Assembly: GCF_021390435.2 (NCBI RefSeq)
Contig: NZ_JAJVCN010000001.1
Span: 558,001-622,000, forward strand
Source of the DNA: Kibdelosporangium philippinense
GTDB lineage: Bacteria > Actinomycetota > Actinomycetes > Mycobacteriales > Pseudonocardiaceae
Length of the DNA: 64,000 nt
Reading direction: 5' to 3'
The notes below the pieces were generated by a model. That model ran no database searches and was not told the DNA's origin. It saw nothing but the letters and a program-made list of their open reading frames with translations. The translations under genes were made by a program, and so were the position numbers. Of the stretch, positions 8,886-17,009 are shown one piece after another (within the stretch, counting starts at the first letter, position 1; every line of letters begins with the position of its first letter).

Positions 8886-8899
8886 TGTAAACGTTTTCA
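8886..8899. promoter_or_regulatory. LacI-type operator upstream of the pectinase gene
   Basis: The sequence tgtaaacgttttca is a near-perfect palindrome centred on CG with the aaaCGttt core typical of LacI/GalR-family operators. It sits about 29 bp upstream of the pectinase start codon, which suggests sugar-responsive repression of that gene. The repressor gene is not next to it. Confidence 0.5.
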
Positions 8900-8927
8900 T
8901 TCCGCCGCGTGATCCGAAGGGACCGAC

Positions 8928-10313
8928 ATGGCGAATGAGCGTCGCGACTTCCTCAAGATGACCGGCCTGGTCGCGGCCGGGCTGATGCTCCCGGGCACGG
9001 CAGAAGCGGCTCCAGCCTCGCCATGGGACCAGGTGCCGCTGATCCTGGCCAGGATCGTCCCGCCGACCTTCCCGGACGCCGCGTTCGACGTCACGGCCTA
9101 CGGCGCCAAGGGCGACGGCGAGACCAAGAACACCGAGGCCTTCCGTAAGGCGGTCCAGGCCTGCAACCGGGCAGGTGGCGGCAAGGTCGTCGTACCGCAA
9201 GGCAGCTTTCTGACCGGCGCGGTGACCCTGCTCTCGAACGTCAACCTGGTCGTCTCGGCCGGGGCCACGGTCAAGTTCAGCACCGATCCGAAGGACTACC
9301 CGACGGTGTTCACGCGCTGGCAGGGCATCGAGTGCATGAACTTCTCGCCGTTCATCTACGCCCGCGGCCAGCGCAACGTCGCGATCACCGGGACAGGCAC
9401 GATCGACGGCCAAGGCCCGTCCGGCCCCTGGTTCGACTACGACGACGAACGCGGCCCGGACTGGGACCGGCTGCAGCAGATGGCCGTGGACAACATGCCG
9501 GTCACCAGCCGGACCTTCGGCTCTGGCCACTTCCTCAAGCCGAACATGATCCAGCTCTACGAGTGCCAGAACGTGCTGGTCGAGGGCGTGCACCTGCGCA
9601 ACCCGGCGATGTGGACGATCCACCCGGTCCTCGCCAGGAACGTGACCGTCCGCAACGTGAAGCTCTACAGCAGAGGCGGCATGGTCGACGGCTGCGACCC
9701 CGAATCCAGCTCCGACGTGCACATCACCGGCTGCCAGTTCGACACCGGTGACGACGGCGTCGCGGTGAAGTCCGGAAGGGACACCGACGGCCGCCGGGTC
9801 GGCGTGGCGTCCGAGAACATCGTGATCCAGAACTGCACGCACCTCGGCCGCTGGGGCGCGTTGACGGTCGGCAGCGAAATGTCCGGTGGCGTCCGCAATG
9901 TGTTCTTTGAGGACTGCACCATCAAGAAGGGCTCGTCCTACAGCGCGTTCCACGTGCTCTACATCAAGACGAACAAGCGCCGCGGCGGCACGGTCGACGG
10001 CGTGCACGCTCGCCGGATCAAGGCAAGCGGCGTGCAGCGGGAAGCGATCAGCGTGACGCTGAACTACAGCCTGACCGGGCCGGGTTTCGGGCCGATCGTG
10101 AACCCGGCTGTCCGCGACATCACGGTCGAGGACATGACGGTCGACGGCGCGAGCTACGCGTGGAGCCTCGACGGGCTCAGCGAGTCGAAGATCACCGGGA
10201 TGTCCATCGCGAACAGCACGTTCACCAAGATCACCAACGCCACCCCGAAGGTGAAGAACGCGACGAAGCCGACGTATACGAACGCAAAGGTCAACGGGAA
10301 GACCGTGACCTGA
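8928..10313 (+). CDS. Secreted family 28 glycoside hydrolase (polygalacturonase-like)
   Basis: The 461-residue protein starts with a twin-arginine signal (ERRDFLKMTGLVAAGLMLPG, cleavage near AEA-AP). A right-handed parallel beta-helix follows, with the N-terminal marker FDVTAYGAKGDGETKNTEAF common to GH28 enzymes. GH28 hallmarks are visible: CQFDTGDDGVAVKSGRDTDG (catalytic Asp pair) and, further on, a Gly-rich LTVGSEMSGGVRNVFFEDC segment. It would hydrolyse pectic alpha-galacturonide bonds outside the cell after Tat export. A LacI-type palindrome lies just upstream, and the MFS transporter downstream may be cotranscribed (gap 28 bp). Exact substrate specificity cannot be read from sequence. 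Confidence 0.88.
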   Translation: MANERRDFLKMTGLVAAGLMLPGTAEAAPASPWDQVPLILARIVPPTFPDAAFDVTAYGAKGDGETKNTEAFRKAVQACNRAGGGKVVVPQGSFLTGAVTLLSNVNLVVSAGATVKFSTDPKDYPTVFTRWQGIECMNFSPFIYARGQRNVAITGTGTIDGQGPSGPWFDYDDERGPDWDRLQQMAVDNMPVTSRTFGSGHFLKPNMIQLYECQNVLVEGVHLRNPAMWTIHPVLARNVTVRNVKLYSRGGMVDGCDPESSSDVHITGCQFDTGDDGVAVKSGRDTDGRRVGVASENIVIQNCTHLGRWGALTVGSEMSGGVRNVFFEDCTIKKGSSYSAFHVLYIKTNKRRGGTVDGVHARRIKASGVQREAISVTLNYSLTGPGFGPIVNPAVRDITVEDMTVDGASYAWSLDGLSESKITGMSIANSTFTKITNATPKVKNATKPTYTNAKVNGKTVT

Positions 10314-10341
10314 TGCGCTGATCGCCGGCAAGGACGAATAT

Positions 10342-11814
10342 GTGTGGGTGGCCAACAGCGAACAACCGGACCCGCGGCGGTGGCGCGCGCTCACGGTGAC
10401 CCAGGGCGTCGGGTTCATGACCTTGCTCGACGTCAGCATCGTGAACGTCGCCCTGCCGTCCATGCAAGTCGGGCTGAACGCCAACGCGGGTGCCGTGCAA
10501 TGGGTCGTCTCCGGCTACGCGCTGACGTTCGGCCTCGTGCTCGTCGCGGGCGGACGCCTCGGTGACGCGCTCGGCCGCAGGCGGATCTTCCTGCTCGCGT
10601 TGGCCGCGTTCGTGCTCACGAGCGCGCTCGCGGGCACGGCCCAGTCGATCGAACTCCTGATCATCGCGCGGCTGTTGCAGGGCGCGTCGGCAGGATTGCT
10701 CACGCCGCAGAGTTCCGGGCTGATCCAGAGCATGTTCAGCGGCGCCGAACGAGGCCGGGCGTTCGGGCTGATGGGCGCGACGATCGGGGTGTCGACCGCG
10801 GTCGGCCCGATCCTCGGCGGGCTCATCATCGCCGCGTTCGGCGCGGAAACCGGGTGGCGCTGGGTGTTCTATGTGAATGTCCCGATCGGCATCGTCGCAC
10901 TCATCCTGGCCGCACGCGTGTTGCCGAAGACCGAACGCCGCAAGATCCACGTCTGGTCGGAGATCGACTTCGTCGGCGCCGCATTGCTCGGCGCGGCAGT
11001 GGTTTCGTTGCTGTTCCCGGTGGTCCAGGTGGAAAGCGGCCAGCTCGGCAAGTGGTGGTGGCTGTTCCCGATCGCGGTCGTGCTCGGGTATCTGTTCATC
11101 CGCTGGGAGAAGCGGACGGTCGAGCAGGGCAGGGCGCCACTGCTCGATCTGCGCTTGTTCACCAGCACACGGGGTTTCGCATCGGGTGCTGGGCTCGGCG
11201 CGGTCTACTTTGCCGGGTTTTCCGGGATCTTCGTGGTCCTCGCGATGTTCTTCCAGACCGGACTTGGTTTCACCGCACTGCAATCCGGTTTGGTTGTGAC
11301 GTCGTTCGCGATCGGTTCCGCGGTGTCGGCGGGGGTTTCGGGACGGTTGGTGGCCAAATGGGGACGCCGGATCACCGTCGTCGCGTTGAGCGTGGTGTCC
11401 GTTGGATTGGTGTCGTGCGCCATTGTTGCCTTGGTCAGCCCGCCTGGCCAAGTGGGCTGGTGGTTGACGATTCCGTTGCTGATCTCCGGGATCGGTGGTG
11501 GCGCGGTGATTTCACCGAACGTGACGCTGACCCTGGAGAACGTGCCGACCAGTATGGCCGGCGCGGCAGGCGGTGCTTTGCAAACAGGGCAACGGATCGG
11601 GACCGCCATCGGGGCAGCGTTGCTGGTGGCGATGTACCACGCGGGAACAAACGCGGGCAACGGCCGGGTCGACGTTGGGGCGGCGTTTGCCCTCGGTACC
11701 GCGGCCTTGGCCACGCTTGCCGCATTGGGCCTGGCGCTTCGTGAGCTGCGGACGCGCAAGGCCTGTGCTGTCGACGAAAACTTGTCCCAGCAGTCTGTGA
11801 TATCTCGTCAGTAA
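10342..11814 (+). CDS. MFS drug/proton antiporter, DHA2 (EmrB/QacA) type
   Basis: This 490-residue integral membrane protein has about 14 hydrophobic segments, as usual for the DHA2 family. Markers are LDVSIVNVALPSM in TM1, the loop 2-3 motif GGRLGDALGRRRIF, and the motif-C-like segment GATIGVSTAVGPILGG in TM5. It would export small hydrophobic compounds or antibiotics by proton antiport. The start is GTG at 10342 or GTG at 10348; an overlapping ATG two bases earlier is in another frame. It follows the pectinase by 28 bp on the same strand, but no functional link is evident. Confidence 0.9.
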   Translation: MWVANSEQPDPRRWRALTVTQGVGFMTLLDVSIVNVALPSMQVGLNANAGAVQWVVSGYALTFGLVLVAGGRLGDALGRRRIFLLALAAFVLTSALAGTAQSIELLIIARLLQGASAGLLTPQSSGLIQSMFSGAERGRAFGLMGATIGVSTAVGPILGGLIIAAFGAETGWRWVFYVNVPIGIVALILAARVLPKTERRKIHVWSEIDFVGAALLGAAVVSLLFPVVQVESGQLGKWWWLFPIAVVLGYLFIRWEKRTVEQGRAPLLDLRLFTSTRGFASGAGLGAVYFAGFSGIFVVLAMFFQTGLGFTALQSGLVVTSFAIGSAVSAGVSGRLVAKWGRRITVVALSVVSVGLVSCAIVALVSPPGQVGWWLTIPLLISGIGGGAVISPNVTLTLENVPTSMAGAAGGALQTGQRIGTAIGAALLVAMYHAGTNAGNGRVDVGAAFALGTAALATLAALGLALRELRTRKACAVDENLSQQSVISRQ

Positions 11815-11906
11815 CTATTAGTCTCGCTCCTTGCAGCCATTCATGATCATCCGCTCGCGACCCGGGCGGTATTCGAGGCTGCCCGAAATCGAAGGAGCAA
11901 GATCGA

Positions 11907-12443
11907 ATGCGGCACATTCTGGGGCGCTCGCTGATCATTTCAGCCGCGGCGCTGATTTTCGGCGCGGGTATCGCTCAAGCTTCCGTGCAGACAAAGGAAT
12001 CCGACCCGGTCTTCAGCCCGGCGAACGCGGAAAGCGTCACCATCCAAGTCACCAAACTCACCCACGCACAGGCCACAACGCGGTTACGGAATGCCGGAAT
12101 CACGTGGTCGTCGAGCGGCAACTGCAGTGACCGCGACAACCCCAGCTGCACGTCGCTTGAACAGGTCAACCTCGCGACGATCCAGGGCGCGGAAACCCTC
12201 AAGAGTGCCAGCGGATGCTCGTTGAATGTCACCGGCGGCACCGAGGTCGGGCACGCCAGCGGCGAGTTCAGCCACTGGAACGGCTACAAACTGGACTACG
12301 GCCTGAACACCTGCATCAACAACTACGTGCGCAACACCTTCACGCCCATCGGCGGCGACAAGTGGCAGTCCGGCTCGGGCAACATCTACTACTACGAGCA
12401 GAACCACTGGGACGTCACGTACTACAACTGCGGGGGCTGCTAG
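11907..12443 (+). CDS. Secreted M15-like zinc peptidase domain protein
   Basis: This 178-residue protein has a clear signal peptide (SLIISAAALIFGAGIAQA). The mature part contains SHWNGYKLDYG (His123, Asp130) and NHWDVTYYN (His167), which together resemble the SxHxxGxAxD and HxH zinc-site motifs of family M15 D,D-peptidases. Six Cys residues suggest disulfides. A peptidoglycan-directed role outside the membrane is likely, but the domain is short and divergent, so activity is uncertain. A GGAG ribosome site lies about 12 bases before the ATG. A strong hairpin terminator follows the stop. Confidence 0.6.
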   Translation: MRHILGRSLIISAAALIFGAGIAQASVQTKESDPVFSPANAESVTIQVTKLTHAQATTRLRNAGITWSSSGNCSDRDNPSCTSLEQVNLATIQGAETLKSASGCSLNVTGGTEVGHASGEFSHWNGYKLDYGLNTCINNYVRNTFTPIGGDKWQSGSGNIYYYEQNHWDVTYYNCGGC

Positions 12444-12451
12444 CTCTTGAA

Positions 12452-12490
12452 ACGCCCCTCGTGCGTGGTCGACTCGCGCACGAGGGGCGT
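12452..12490 (+). terminator. Strong intrinsic terminator hairpin
   Basis: Perfect 14-bp arms (acgcccctcgtgcg / cgcacgaggggcgt) enclose an 11-base loop and begin 8 bases after the peptidase stop. It lies between convergent genes and could terminate transcription from both sides. Confidence 0.75.
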
Positions 12491-12500
12491 CACAGCGTTA

Positions 12501-12749
12501 TTACCTACGGCTGCGCAGGCTCCAACCGCCTCCGGTGCGGGCCCGTGCACCGACGCCGGCCAGGTGAAGAGCGACACACAGCAGACCGGCGGTCACGATG
12601 GTGCTCGCGGTGACCGTGTCACCAAGGTTGGCGTCAGCGAGATCGAGAATCAGGGCGAGTCCGAACAGAACCGCACCGATGATGGCTAACATGCTGCCTC
12701 CCACATCGTTGAGACCTTGGAATACCCGCTGGACCTGGGTTTTATTCAC
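12501..12749 (-). CDS. Small two-helix membrane protein
   Basis: This 82-residue protein starts GTG. Two hydrophobic segments at about residues 17-37 (GGSMLAIIGAVLFGLALIL) and 45-68 (TASTIVTAGLLCVALHLAG) suggest a helical hairpin, with a basic C-terminal tail (RARTGGGWSLRSRR). I do not recognise a family. It is monocistronic between a terminator and the divergent SinR-like gene. Its amino-acid composition is protein-like, but a chance reading frame cannot be excluded. Confidence 0.5.
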   Translation of the reverse strand: MNKTQVQRVFQGLNDVGGSMLAIIGAVLFGLALILDLADANLGDTVTASTIVTAGLLCVALHLAGVGARARTGGGWSLRSRR

Positions 12750-12784
12750 GCGGTCGGACGACTCGAAACCAGTGCGAGTACGGA

Positions 12785-13087
12785 ATGATGGATTCAGTGG
12801 GCACCCTGCTGATCTGTTATTCGGTCACCCGTGTGGGGGTGGACGCGCCGGGCGCGGGCCTTGCCCGAATGATCTCTTCCTTAGGGCGCTGGTGGCATCC
12901 GGCCGAGAACGTATGGCTGGTGTCCACTGGTTATCACCTCGACGAGGTTCGTGACATTCTGGCTTCCCAGCTCGATCCGGGTGATCAATTGCTTGTGCTT
13001 GACGTCAGTGGTCAGCCGTGGGCATGTTCCGGTGTTTACCCGGAAGCCGAAGCGTGGATGCTTGATCACGTCCGTGGCCCCGCTTAG
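12785..13087 (+). CDS. SinR-family protein (Cas2/VapD-like ferredoxin fold)
   Basis: This 100-residue protein has the layout of small 'SinR family' proteins: a first strand LLICYSVTR, then helix-turn RMISSLGRWWHPAENVWLVST, HLDEVRDILASQLDPGDQLLV and a final LDVSGQPWACSGV. These proteins are predicted to adopt the ferredoxin-like fold shared with Cas2 and VapD. No cas genes or CRISPR repeats occur here, so it is not an adaptation protein. An RNase or nucleic-acid-binding role is only inferred. The gene overlaps the 3' end of the convergent MFS gene by 83 bp. ATG at 12785 and ATG at 12788 are both possible starts. Confidence 0.6.
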   Translation: MMDSVGTLLICYSVTRVGVDAPGAGLARMISSLGRWWHPAENVWLVSTGYHLDEVRDILASQLDPGDQLLVLDVSGQPWACSGVYPEAEAWMLDHVRGPA

Positions 13088-14246
13088 CCCAGGCGTACGT
13101 CAACGGGATCGCGGCAACGACCCCGGCCGCGCCAGACAGAGCGATCGCCGCGGAAGCAGCGGACAAGTCAGCCAATACGCCAGCGAGCAACGCCCCGATC
13201 CCTTGGGCGGTAAGGGCTGCGGTGGCCAACAGGCCGATTCCTTGTGCACGCACGCTGTCCGGCAGTAACCGTGTCGCGGTTGCGGCACATTGGAGCGTGT
13301 AGGCCGTGCTGAACGCGCCCGTCAGTCCGAAAAGGATCATGGAACTGGCCAGGTTGGGCTGGAACGCGCCGAACAGCAGTGGGATCCCGGCAAGGATGCC
13401 CATCAGGCCGAGCGTGCGTAGCCGGTTCTCTGCGCTGACAAACCGCGTGTACACGTACGCGCCGATGATGCTGCCGACCGGATGGCTCGCCATGATCAGG
13501 CCGACCGCGAGCGCGCCGAGCCCGAGTTCGGCGGCATACGGCGCAGCCAGGCTTTCGGGCGCGATGTAGAACAAGGACAGCCACGAGATCAACGCGATCA
13601 GCCGAAGCCGAGGATCACGCCACACCAGACCGAACGCGGTGACACGCACGGGGTCCTTCGAGGCTCGGGTCGCAGGCCGCCAGCGCACCCCGTAACGAAT
13701 GATCAACGCGGACAAGGCAAAGGTGACAGCGTCCAAACCCAACGCAAGATACGGATCGAGCAAACTGACCAGCAGACCGCCACCCGCGAACCCTGCGACC
13801 TGAGACGACTGCACGGTCACGTTGCGAACCGCGAGACCTACGACGTAACGCTTCTCGTCGAGCACATCGGGCAGCAGAGCCAGTTGGGCTGCTTTGAACG
13901 GGCCGTTGGCCATCACCACAGCTGTTAACAGGATGCACAGCAGCCACAGTGGAGTGCCCGGTATCGCCATCAGGCCAACGAGTGCGGCGCGCACGATGTC
14001 CGAGACGACCAGGACCGTGCGGCGCGGGAACCGGTCGCCGAGGCCGGACAGCAGGATTCCGCCGAGCATCGTCGGCAGGTACGTCAGCGCGAACGTCAGC
14101 CCGGTCAGCGCGGCCGAGTTGGTCCGTTGGTAAACCAGGACCGACAGCGCCACCCGGGCCAATTGGTCCCCGGCTTGCGACAGCAACTCGGCGAGCCAAA
14201 TGGCCCGGAACTCGCGAACGGCGAGCACCGAACGGAAGGTCACCAT
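13005..14246 (-). CDS. MFS transporter (macrolide-efflux-like)
   Basis: About 413 residues with 11-12 hydrophobic segments. The N terminus VREFRAIWLAELLSQAGDQL and loop motif LSGLGDRFPRRTVLVVSD identify a major facilitator of the MefA/enterobactin-exporter-like group. It would export a small molecule by proton antiport. ATG at 14246 is preferred because the extra 31 residues upstream are charged and not membrane-protein-like. The last 83 bp overlap the convergent SinR-like gene, and both reading frames remain open there. Substrate unknown. Confidence 0.85.
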   Translation of the reverse strand: MVTFRSVLAVREFRAIWLAELLSQAGDQLARVALSVLVYQRTNSAALTGLTFALTYLPTMLGGILLSGLGDRFPRRTVLVVSDIVRAALVGLMAIPGTPLWLLCILLTAVVMANGPFKAAQLALLPDVLDEKRYVVGLAVRNVTVQSSQVAGFAGGGLLVSLLDPYLALGLDAVTFALSALIIRYGVRWRPATRASKDPVRVTAFGLVWRDPRLRLIALISWLSLFYIAPESLAAPYAAELGLGALAVGLIMASHPVGSIIGAYVYTRFVSAENRLRTLGLMGILAGIPLLFGAFQPNLASSMILFGLTGAFSTAYTLQCAATATRLLPDSVRAQGIGLLATAALTAQGIGALLAGVLADLSAASAAIALSGAAGVVAAIPLTYAWAKRGHGRDQASTLRLPGKHRNMPTADH

Positions 14247-14396
14247 CGACCGAGGGTATTTCTTCGCGCACGTAGTGTGAATCCTGTATTCGTGGGATCC
14301 TTCGCGCCTCTTTTTCGTCACAGTGATGTCGATTGGCATGTCGATCCGGGTGGCCCTGCTTCGACGAATAGGTAGAGACGAGAGAGGGAGCGAGAA

Positions 14397-14612
14397 ATGA
14401 CCACCACGATCAGCTTCAGGGACCGGGCCGTGCTGCGAGCCGTCGCCGCGGGCCGGTGTGAGATCTCCGGCGTGTGCCTGCGCATCGATGGTCTGAGCTG
14501 CTGCGACCAGTTCGCCGCGATGCGGCTGACCCAGGCGGGCCTGATCACCGGATCAGAACGAGAACCAGCGAGACTGACACCGTCTGGACAAGCCCTGCTG
14601 GAGGCGGCGTGA
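14397..14612 (+). CDS. Small winged-helix-like DNA-binding protein
   Basis: This 71-residue protein reads like a short wHTH: DRAVLRAVAAGRCEISG, then a Cys-containing helix (LSCCDQFAAMRLTQAGLI), then a wing ending in LTPSGQALLEAA. The terminal phrase is typical of small actinobacterial winged-helix proteins. Three closely spaced Cys (CEISGVC and CC) might bind metal, which is inference only. A purine-rich ribosome site (gagagggagcga) precedes the ATG. The gene converges on the zinc-ribbon gene with 1 bp between the stops. Target unknown. Confidence 0.55.
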   Translation: MTTTISFRDRAVLRAVAAGRCEISGVCLRIDGLSCCDQFAAMRLTQAGLITGSEREPARLTPSGQALLEAA

Positions 14613-14613
14613 C

Positions 14614-15060
14614 TTAGCGTTGCAGGGCGGCCAGGAGGCGCTCGCGGAAGTCGATCCGGATGTTGCCGCTGGGGAACAGCTCCTCGCCGGTGATCTCCTG
14701 ATACGGCCGGCCGACGTCTTCGCTGATGGCGTGCGCGGTGCTGACCGTGAGCACGTCAAGGGGCACGGCCGCGATCTGCTTGATCACGGTGTCCTCGAAG
14801 GTGATCCGCGCCCAGTTCGTGGACCCGCATGACTGACAAACCCACGTTTCGAGCAGTTGGACAGGCTCGTCGTCCGCCGGTTCACGCAGGATCGGGTAGT
14901 ACACGCGGATCGTGCGCCAGGTGAAGTCCGGGTCGCTCTCGCCGATGGTCCAGAATCCGCCGTCCACCAGCGGAGTCGTCAGCTCGATGGACTCGTCCGC
15001 CGCGGACCGCGTGCCACAGACCGGGCAGTCCAGTTCGGCGACGAAGTACGCAGAGGGCAT
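14614..15060 (-). CDS. Zinc-ribbon protein linked to the coiled-coil toxin-like gene
   Basis: This 148-residue protein has two CxxC knuckles, LDCPVCGTRS and WVCQSCGSTNWA, forming a likely zinc ribbon around a beta-rich insert (DFTWRTIRVYYPILREP). The C-terminal third is helical and acidic. ATG at 15060 directly follows the upstream gene's stop with 2 bp between them, so the two are cotranscribed; the open frame upstream of it is antisense or overlapping noise. I do not know the family's function. Its position suggests it serves the coiled-coil protein as an adaptor, regulator or immunity-like partner. Confidence 0.65.
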   Translation of the reverse strand: MPSAYFVAELDCPVCGTRSAADESIELTTPLVDGGFWTIGESDPDFTWRTIRVYYPILREPADDEPVQLLETWVCQSCGSTNWARITFEDTVIKQIAAVPLDVLTVSTAHAISEDVGRPYQEITGEELFPSGNIRIDFRERLLAALQR

Positions 15061-15062
15061 GT

Positions 15063-16985
15063 TCACAGTCCTACCGGGATCACGAGCAACCTGCGGCCGT
15101 TGAGCATTATCTCGAACCCGTTCGGGTTTGCCCGTGCCAGCCTGGTCGCGACGCTCCCGGCTCCGGCGACCGGCGGGTTGACCGACACAGCCCAGCCCGC
15201 GAGCCGCTCGAACACCGCGCCGTCCGCGGTCATGAACCGAGCAACGCCACCGCCCTCCACCTGGGCGAACAGGGCGTCGGCCACGACTGTGCGGTCTCTG
15301 ATTCCTTCCGTCTTGCCCACTGGGGTCGGTGTGGTCGTGCTCGACGGTGTCCACGGCCTGTTCGGCGGGCTTTCCAGATCGGCAAGGACCTGGCGGTACG
15401 CGGCGCTGTTGCGGTCGATGTCGACGGCAAGCCCTGCCGGACGTTCGACCGCGCCGAGGTCAGCGGCCGCGCCGCCAAGGGGCTTGTGTACCGCGTTGAC
15501 GCCGGTTTCGCCCATGACCGTGGCCGGGGCACGCAGGCGGCCCATGATTCCCTCGATCGCGGCGTGATTTGGCGGGACGATCGTGCCGGTCGCGTCGAGT
15601 GGCTGTCCGAGGTGGGCGAACAGCTGCTGGATCATGCGCTGTTCGATCGGCTGAAGCGCGCTGTAGTCCACGCCGCCGAGCATGGCGCGCACGGCCGACA
15701 GCGTCTGGTTGTCCACGATGATGTCGCCAGCGCCTGCTGCGGCGTAACCCTCGGTTTCGGCTGCTTGCGTTGTGCCACGCAGGAATCGGCGGAGTCGGTC
15801 CCAGCTGCCCGCGTCGGCGTACTGGGTGATGATCTGGCGTGCGGCGGCGGTTTCCTGCTGGTCCAGGAACAAGAACAGCTCATGGAAGTCGACCTCTGGG
15901 GCGATCCTGAGCAGCAGCCGTTGGTCGAACGCGTCGATCAGTAGGGGCAGCCGGGCAAGCGCGGCCGCGTCGGAACGCTTGTCCACCAACACAAGTAGCT
16001 CGTCCACGTTGCGGACCTTGCCGAGCAGGACGATCGCGAGTTCCGCGTCCGAGACCTTGTCCAGCACGCGCAGCACGTGCGCGGCTTCGGCAAGGTCGAG
16101 CAGCCGGGCGATCTTCTCAAGGTCCGGCACCTTGTCCACCAGCCGGATCACCAGCATCAGGTTGCCGACCCTGGCCACCAGCGCGCGGAACCTGCCGAGC
16201 TGAGCGAACACCTTGAGCCGCGCCAGAATCCCGGTTCCGGCGTACGCCAGCACGGCCTCGAAGATCGCGCGGCCGACGAGCTGACCGCGTTGCCGCCACG
16301 TCAGGTCGGGCCGGGTGATCGCCAGGTACAGGAAGTAGATCGCCGCGATCGTCCCGGCGATCACGCCGATGACCAGCAGAACCTTGCCGACGAACGTCAG
16401 CACCGCGGCGATTGCCAGCAGTGCTGCCGCGCCCTTGATCACCAGCACGATCACGGCGATCGCGATGACGACGACAACGACCGCGACCACGATCCAGAAC
16501 AGCGGTGTCTTGACTGCCTCCCAGATTCCCTTGAGCAGCCCGACGAAGCCGTCCCAGATCCCTTCGACCAGTCCGGCGCAGAAGTTCCAGACCGAGTCGA
16601 AGAAGCTGCTCTCCTCGACGATGCGGTCGACGCTGACGTCGATGTCGTCGGAGAACCGTTGCACCGCACGGTCTTCGTCGACCAGTGTGTTGTCGACCTC
16701 GTCGCGCAACTCCTGGGTGTGCTCGGAAAGCCTTTCGTCCCACCGTGAATCCAGGTCCTCGATGACCCAGTCGAGCTCACGACCGACCTCGTCGGTGACC
16801 ACGCCCATGCTGTGCGCGCCCTCGTCGGTCGCGTTGTGCATCTCCTGGGCGGTGTTCTGCATGATCTCGCTGATCGGTCCACCGAAGTCGTTGCCAGCTT
16901 GCTGAACGGCACTGATCAACGTGTCGGTGTGGTCGTTGACCATGGTTTCGGCGTCATTGGTCGTCTCGTCCAGGCTGCCGAGCAA
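15063..16985 (-). CDS. Coiled-coil/membrane protein with variable C-terminal domain (3' half of an interrupted gene)
   Basis: This 640-residue segment starts TTG but is in the same frame as the upstream coiled-coil gene, separated from it by a single TAG codon. The coiled coil continues at residues 1-130. Strongly hydrophobic stretches follow (FWIVVAVVVVVIAIAVIVLV and VGKVLLVIGVIAGTIAAIYF), then Leu-rich helical repeats (LLVLVDKRSDAAALARLP). A C-terminal globular domain carries ARFMTADGAVFERLAGWAV. The arrangement, coiled coil then membrane segments then tip domain, is that of a large delivered or pore-forming toxin-like protein. No catalytic motif was recognised. A real product requires readthrough of the TAG or independent initiation here. 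Confidence 0.6.
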   Translation of the reverse strand: MLGSLDETTNDAETMVNDHTDTLISAVQQAGNDFGGPISEIMQNTAQEMHNATDEGAHSMGVVTDEVGRELDWVIEDLDSRWDERLSEHTQELRDEVDNTLVDEDRAVQRFSDDIDVSVDRIVEESSFFDSVWNFCAGLVEGIWDGFVGLLKGIWEAVKTPLFWIVVAVVVVVIAIAVIVLVIKGAAALLAIAAVLTFVGKVLLVIGVIAGTIAAIYFLYLAITRPDLTWRQRGQLVGRAIFEAVLAYAGTGILARLKVFAQLGRFRALVARVGNLMLVIRLVDKVPDLEKIARLLDLAEAAHVLRVLDKVSDAELAIVLLGKVRNVDELLVLVDKRSDAAALARLPLLIDAFDQRLLLRIAPEVDFHELFLFLDQQETAAARQIITQYADAGSWDRLRRFLRGTTQAAETEGYAAAGAGDIIVDNQTLSAVRAMLGGVDYSALQPIEQRMIQQLFAHLGQPLDATGTIVPPNHAAIEGIMGRLRAPATVMGETGVNAVHKPLGGAAADLGAVERPAGLAVDIDRNSAAYRQVLADLESPPNRPWTPSSTTTPTPVGKTEGIRDRTVVADALFAQVEGGGVARFMTADGAVFERLAGWAVSVNPPVAGAGSVATRLARANPNGFEIMLNGRRLLVIPVGL

Positions 16986-17006
16986 TTGTGTTGCCAGCTC
17001 GTCGAT

Positions 17007-17009
17007 CTA
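17007..17009 (-). other. In-frame amber codon splitting a coiled-coil gene
   Basis: The TAG between ADSRQA and IDELATQLL interrupts one continuous frame running from 18125 to 15063. Coiled-coil heptad character is present on both sides. A single C-to-T change from CAG (Gln) would create it. It may be a mutation, a base-call error or a readthrough site. Confidence 0.7.

Noticed and set aside
8799-10484. Minus-strand frame of 561 codons under the pectinase
   Set aside because: Antisense shadow with His/Asp/Val-biased composition and no domain.
12785-13087. Cas2-like gene as evidence for a CRISPR system
   Set aside because: No cas1, effector genes or repeat arrays occur anywhere in the window, and the protein is nearer to SinR-type proteins.
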